The position numbers and the translations under genes were made by a program. Positions 5,678 to 7,952 of a DNA stretch of 7,952 nucleotides are shown one piece after another. Source of the DNA: Spirochaetales bacterium (GTDB lineage Bacteria > Spirochaetota > Spirochaetia > DTKZ01); the NCBI GenBank assembly GCA_031266855.1, contig JAISAF010000049.1, forward strand, positions 1 through 7,952, written 5' to 3'. Under the pieces are notes generated by a model. The model searched no databases and had not been told where the DNA came from. It saw only the letters and a list, made by a program, of their open reading frames with translations. Position 1 is the stretch's first letter. Each line of letters begins with the position of its first letter.

Positions 5678-5685
5678 AAGGAGGG
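5678..5685 (+). promoter_or_regulatory. Strong ribosome binding site of the DUF2023 gene
   Basis: AAGGAGGG is a near-perfect anti-16S match, but only two bases separate it from the ATG at 5688. The GTG two codons later (5694) has a better eight-base spacing. The true start may therefore be the GTG, which would shorten the protein by two residues. Confidence 0.6.
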
Positions 5686-5687
5686 AA

Positions 5688-6080
5688 ATGCTGGTGGTAG
5701 CGCGAAAGGTACAAGTGGAAATCCGGACAGACCAACTGCGGGTTTTTCATCATCATATTTATGAGTATAAAAAGGGGCTGCGGAATCTTATTCTCTATAC
5801 AGGCCACAGTGCGGACAGGTCTCAAATCGAGGAAAGGCTTGCGCGTGAGGGGATCGCTTTTCTGGTACGGGAAGTGGGTGATAGCAGGATCAACGTTTTT
5901 TTCGGCGCGCCGGTGTGTGTCCAGGTAGTACGGAGTTTCGGTGTAAAATCCCTCGCGCAGTTCAGCGATGGGGAGGACTTTATGCTCGGCGTCATGCTGG
6001 GTTACGACAGGCTTAAACAGTGCGAACGGTATTTGCGTCGTTTGGCGAAAGGGGCTTTTTTTGGCACAAATATTAGGTAA
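5688..6080 (+). CDS. DUF2023 family protein, flavodoxin-associated
   Basis: A 130-residue protein with the features of the DUF2023 family: RVFHHHIYEYKKGLRNLIL (residues 18-36), GDSRINVFFGA (64-74) and DFMLGVMLGYDRLKQCERYL near the end. The family has no settled biochemical role, but its genes are commonly found beside flavodoxin genes, and this one is directly followed by a flavodoxin. The HHH stretch and the conserved Cys in KQCERY are candidate metal or redox positions; this is inference. It has no signal or membrane segment, so it is probably cytoplasmic. The first 16 or so residues lie ahead of the usual family start. GTG 5694 is an alternative start, and GTG 5715 a less likely one. The stop codon lies inside an AT-rich palindrome that may control the next gene. 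Confidence 0.88.
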   Translation: MLVVARKVQVEIRTDQLRVFHHHIYEYKKGLRNLILYTGHSADRSQIEERLAREGIAFLVREVGDSRINVFFGAPVCVQVVRSFGVKSLAQFSDGEDFMLGVMLGYDRLKQCERYLRRLAKGAFFGTNIR

Positions 6081-6091
6081 TCCTAATATTT
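6068..6091. promoter_or_regulatory. Palindromic operator candidate, TTAGG-N4-CCTAA type
   Basis: Perfect 10-base arms AAATATTAGG (6068-6077) and CCTAATATTT (6082-6091) enclose TAAT. The core TTAGG-N4-CCTAA matches the half-site arrangement in boxes of DtxR/IdeR/SirR-type iron or manganese repressors. It overlaps the DUF2023 stop codon and ends 58 bases before the flavodoxin start, next to possible -10 sequences. Its arms are mostly A/T and no T-run follows, so a protein-binding site fits better than a terminator. The regulator is not in the window. Confidence 0.5.
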
Positions 6092-6103
6092 ATATATAAA
6101 ACT

Positions 6104-6133
6104 ATCGATTATAATCGATTGCGATCGATTATG
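6104..6133 (+). repeat. Three tandem 10-bp repeats before the flavodoxin gene
   Basis: ATCGATTATA, ATCGATTGCG and ATCGATTATG follow one another without a gap, one helical turn apart. The first two contain a perfect 16-base palindrome (ATCGATTATAATCGAT) and a perfect TATAAT (6110-6115). The array ends just before the ribosome binding site AAGGAGA (6134-6140). A second promoter and a multimeric protein-binding site are both plausible. Confidence 0.7.
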
Positions 6134-6149
6134 AAGGAGAGAATGCGGC

Positions 6150-6581
6150 ATGAAAAAAATAGCTATTGTGTACTGGAGCGGCACGGGCAATACCCGCGCT
6201 ATGGCGGAGGCCCTCGCGGGCGGGGTAAAAGCTTCGGGGGCGGAGGCCGTGCTGAGCGAGGCTGGTCAGGCGAAAGTTGATGAGGTACTGGCGGCGGACG
6301 CCATTGCCTTGGGCTGTCCCGCGATGGGTGCTGAAATTCTGGAAGAATCGGAAATGGAACCTTTTATCGTGAACCTGTGCGCAAAAGGCGCGGGTGGAAA
6401 AACCCTGGCGCTTTTCGGTTCCTACGACTGGGGCGATGGCCAGTGGATGCGTGACTGGGAGGAACGGATGAAAGCCTGTGGCGGCGCACTGGCGGCTCCG
6501 GGGCTTACCGTACATCTTGAACCCGATGCCGCCGGTATTGAAGCCTGTGCGGAGATGGGCAAAAAACTCGCGGCGGGGTAA
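6150..6581 (+). CDS. Short-chain flavodoxin
   Basis: A 143-residue cytoplasmic FMN electron carrier, full length for the clostridial short-chain class. The FMN phosphate loop is WSGTGNT (residues 9-15). The 60s loop reads GCPAMGAEILEESEMEPF (55-72), and the 90s loop is GSYDWGDG (90-97) with Trp94 placed to stack on the flavin. It starts at ATG 6150, nine bases after AAGGAGA. Flavodoxins replace ferredoxin when iron is short and pass electrons to reductases and radical-SAM enzymes. The operator-like palindrome and the 10-bp repeats directly upstream suggest it can be controlled separately from the DUF2023 gene. The next gene starts five bases after its stop, so the two are surely co-transcribed. 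Confidence 0.95.
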   Translation: MKKIAIVYWSGTGNTRAMAEALAGGVKASGAEAVLSEAGQAKVDEVLAADAIALGCPAMGAEILEESEMEPFIVNLCAKGAGGKTLALFGSYDWGDGQWMRDWEERMKACGGALAAPGLTVHLEPDAAGIEACAEMGKKLAAG

Positions 6582-6586
6582 GTAAC

Positions 6587-7111
6587 GTGAAGATACTTAC
6601 TGTATATTCGAGCAAAACGGGAAACACAAAAAAAGTCGCCGAGGCGATTCATGAGGTCATGCCCGAAGGCAGTGTCCTCGCGTCCCTGCCCTCGGCGCCG
6701 GATCCTGGCGGCTTTGATTTTATCGCGTTGGGTTTCTGGGTCGATAAGGGAACGGCGGACGCGCACACCCTTGAGTACATCAAAAAAATCGCTGGGAAAA
6801 AAACAGGACTTTTTATGACCCTTGGAGCTTCCCCGGATTCCGAACATGCCCAAAAATGCATGTCAGCGGTCAGGGCGCTGCTTGAACCGCATAACACCGT
6901 TACCAGGGAATTCATCTGTCAGGGGAAAATTGATCCTGAGCTTTCAAAAATGTTCGAGAAATTCCCCGCGGGTCATCCCCACGCCATGACTCCCGAACGC
7001 AAGGCGCTGCACGCGCGGGCCGCGGCGCATCCCGACGGGGATGACTTGCGGCGGGCCGCCGCCTGTTTCGCCGGTATCGGCGAAGCGGCAAACGCCGGGA
7101 GCCTGCCGTGA
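6587..7111 (+). CDS. Flavodoxin-like protein, BilS-type
   Basis: A 174-residue protein with an N-terminal flavodoxin fold: MKILTVYSSKTGNTKKVAEAI carries the phosphate loop SSKTGNT (residues 8-14). LGFWVDKGTAD (48-58) and FMTLGASPDSEHAQKCM (76-92) follow; these are marks of the small flavodoxin group that includes BilS, the partner of bilirubin reductase. The C-terminal third (EKFPAGHPHAMTPER onward) is Ala- and His-rich and lacks the 90s loop of ordinary flavodoxins. The start is GTG 6587, five bases after the flavodoxin stop, with GGGG about eight bases ahead. Its stop overlaps the next start (GTGA), so the genes are translationally coupled. Electron transfer to a tetrapyrrole- or iron-related enzyme fits the next gene, but the partner is not in view and the BilS label rests on remembered motifs. 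Confidence 0.82.
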   Translation: MKILTVYSSKTGNTKKVAEAIHEVMPEGSVLASLPSAPDPGGFDFIALGFWVDKGTADAHTLEYIKKIAGKKTGLFMTLGASPDSEHAQKCMSAVRALLEPHNTVTREFICQGKIDPELSKMFEKFPAGHPHAMTPERKALHARAAAHPDGDDLRRAAACFAGIGEAANAGSLP

Positions 7112-7952
7112 AACGGTTTTTCTTTTTTGCCCTGTGTCTGGCCGCCTGTCTGATGGCGGCTTCGCGGTCCGCCGCGGCCTTTGAAGTCATGGACGCGGTC
7201 AGTTTCAGCGACGACCGCGGAAATACCGTGCGCCTTCCCCGCCCGGCGGCGAGAATCATATCGCTTGAGCCTTCCATTACTGAAACCCTGTACATCATCG
7301 GTCAGGCGGACAAGCTGGTGGGAATCGCCGTCGCGGACTCCGCAAGCCTCTGGCCCGAAGCCGTTAAGGAAAAACCCTCCGTGGGCAGCATCCGCAACGT
7401 GTCGGTGGAAACTATTGTATCCCTCGCGCCGGACCTGGTTCTGGGTTCGGCGATGAGCGAGCGGGGACTTGCCGCTGTTTCCAAACTTGGTATTCCCGCC
7501 GCCTTTATAAGTCCCAATTCCATCAATGATATTCTGGGTGTAATGAAAGGTTTGGGGAAACTCCTTGGCGGCGAGGAACAGGCTCTGAAGGCAGTCGCGG
7601 ATTACTCAGGGCGTATTGGGGAAATCCGTACAAAACAGCCGGAAAAGGCTAAAACGGGTTTCTTTGTTTATTCGATAAATCCCATTATGATTTTCGGCGA
7701 CGACAGCCTTCCCAGTGAAATCCTGGGCCTCGCGGGAATACGCAACCCCCTGCCGAAAGTAAGTTTCGCCCAGCCTATCGTATCGGCGGAGGAGGTACTC
7801 AGCGCGGACCCGGATTATATTTTTCTTGCTATGGCAGCGGCGGCCTCATACGCCGAAATGAAGACACATCCTTTCTGGAGCCGTCTGCGCGCCGTCAAAG
7901 ACGGCAACATCATGGCGCCGCCCGCGGAACACTATCTGAGGCCAAGCCCCCG
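7108..7952 (+). CDS. ABC-transporter substrate-binding protein, BtuF/FhuD type (partial)
   Basis: Open from GTG 7108 to the window edge: 281 codons, with the C-terminus missing. A signal peptide is clear: KRFFFF, a hydrophobic core, then an SAAA-F cleavage site near residue 24. An LAAC at residues 11-14 could instead be a lipobox, making it a lipoprotein. The mature part follows the Peripla_BP_2 pattern: FSDDRGNTVRLPRPAARIIS, EPSITETLYIIGQADKLVGI (54-73), VGSIRNVSVETIVSLAPDLV and SAEEVLSADPDYIFL. This family binds cobalamin, heme or ferric siderophores outside the inner membrane and hands them to a BtuCD-like permease; ligand choice cannot be told. It overlaps the preceding flavodoxin-like gene by four bases, so it is in the same operon. 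The permease and ATPase are expected just beyond the edge. Confidence 0.9.
   Translation, partial: MKRFFFFALCLAACLMAASRSAAAFEVMDAVSFSDDRGNTVRLPRPAARIISLEPSITETLYIIGQADKLVGIAVADSASLWPEAVKEKPSVGSIRNVSVETIVSLAPDLVLGSAMSERGLAAVSKLGIPAAFISPNSINDILGVMKGLGKLLGGEEQALKAVADYSGRIGEIRTKQPEKAKTGFFVYSINPIMIFGDDSLPSEILGLAGIRNPLPKVSFAQPIVSAEEVLSADPDYIFLAMAAAASYAEMKTHPFWSRLRAVKDGNIMAPPAEHYLRPSP

Noticed and set aside
7181..7456. A 91-codon plus-strand frame within the binding-protein gene.
   Set aside because: It is an out-of-frame shadow; the frame from 7108 carries the signal peptide and the Peripla_BP_2 motifs.

Overview
This window most likely comes from a spirochaete, probably a Treponema-like, host-associated member. 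The best evidence is the elongation factor G gene. Its protein has the mitochondrial-type signatures (AHIDSGKTT, EVKGKDG, GIDCASGDTF) typical of the EF-G1 paralogue carried by spirochaetes, and it resembles Borrelia EF-G1 along its whole length. Taxonomy below the phylum is inference; there is no rRNA in the window.

Layout. (1) 1-146: the C-terminal end of an unidentified plus-strand gene. (2) 147-499: no gene; holds the first copy of an interspersed, hairpin-rich repeat and the fusA leader. (3) 500-3349: fusA (EF-G1) followed by a RecA-like P-loop ATPase, probably one transcription unit. (4) 3350-3801: no gene; almost entirely repeat elements in inverted orientation, ending in a terminator-like hairpin. 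(5) 3802-4383, minus strand: a small protein with two TPR motifs. (6) 4524-4649, plus strand: a possible 41-residue very basic peptide. (7) 4658-5140, minus strand: a YbaK-type aminoacyl-tRNA deacylase, read from a GTG start. (8) 5141-5628: no gene; a dense string of perfect hairpins plus the third repeat copy. (9) 5629-7952: a flavodoxin/uptake cluster behind a good promoter: a DUF2023 protein, a short-chain flavodoxin, a second flavodoxin-like protein (BilS-like) and the start of a BtuF/FhuD-type ABC-transporter binding protein that runs off the window.

How the genes fit together. The fusA pair and ybaK are housekeeping genes (translocation and tRNA quality control). The last four genes read in one direction with short or overlapping junctions. 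They look like an electron-transfer plus metal-chelate (heme, siderophore or cobalamin) uptake unit that responds to iron supply. A near-perfect palindrome with TTAGG-N4-CCTAA half-sites and three exact-spaced 10-bp repeats lie directly before the flavodoxin gene.

The most unusual content is the repeat family. Three loci share a fixed linker (TTGNAGCGGAAAGCCC, twice per element), while the stem-loops between linkers differ from copy to copy and still keep complementary arms. I do not recognise this as a named repeat family.
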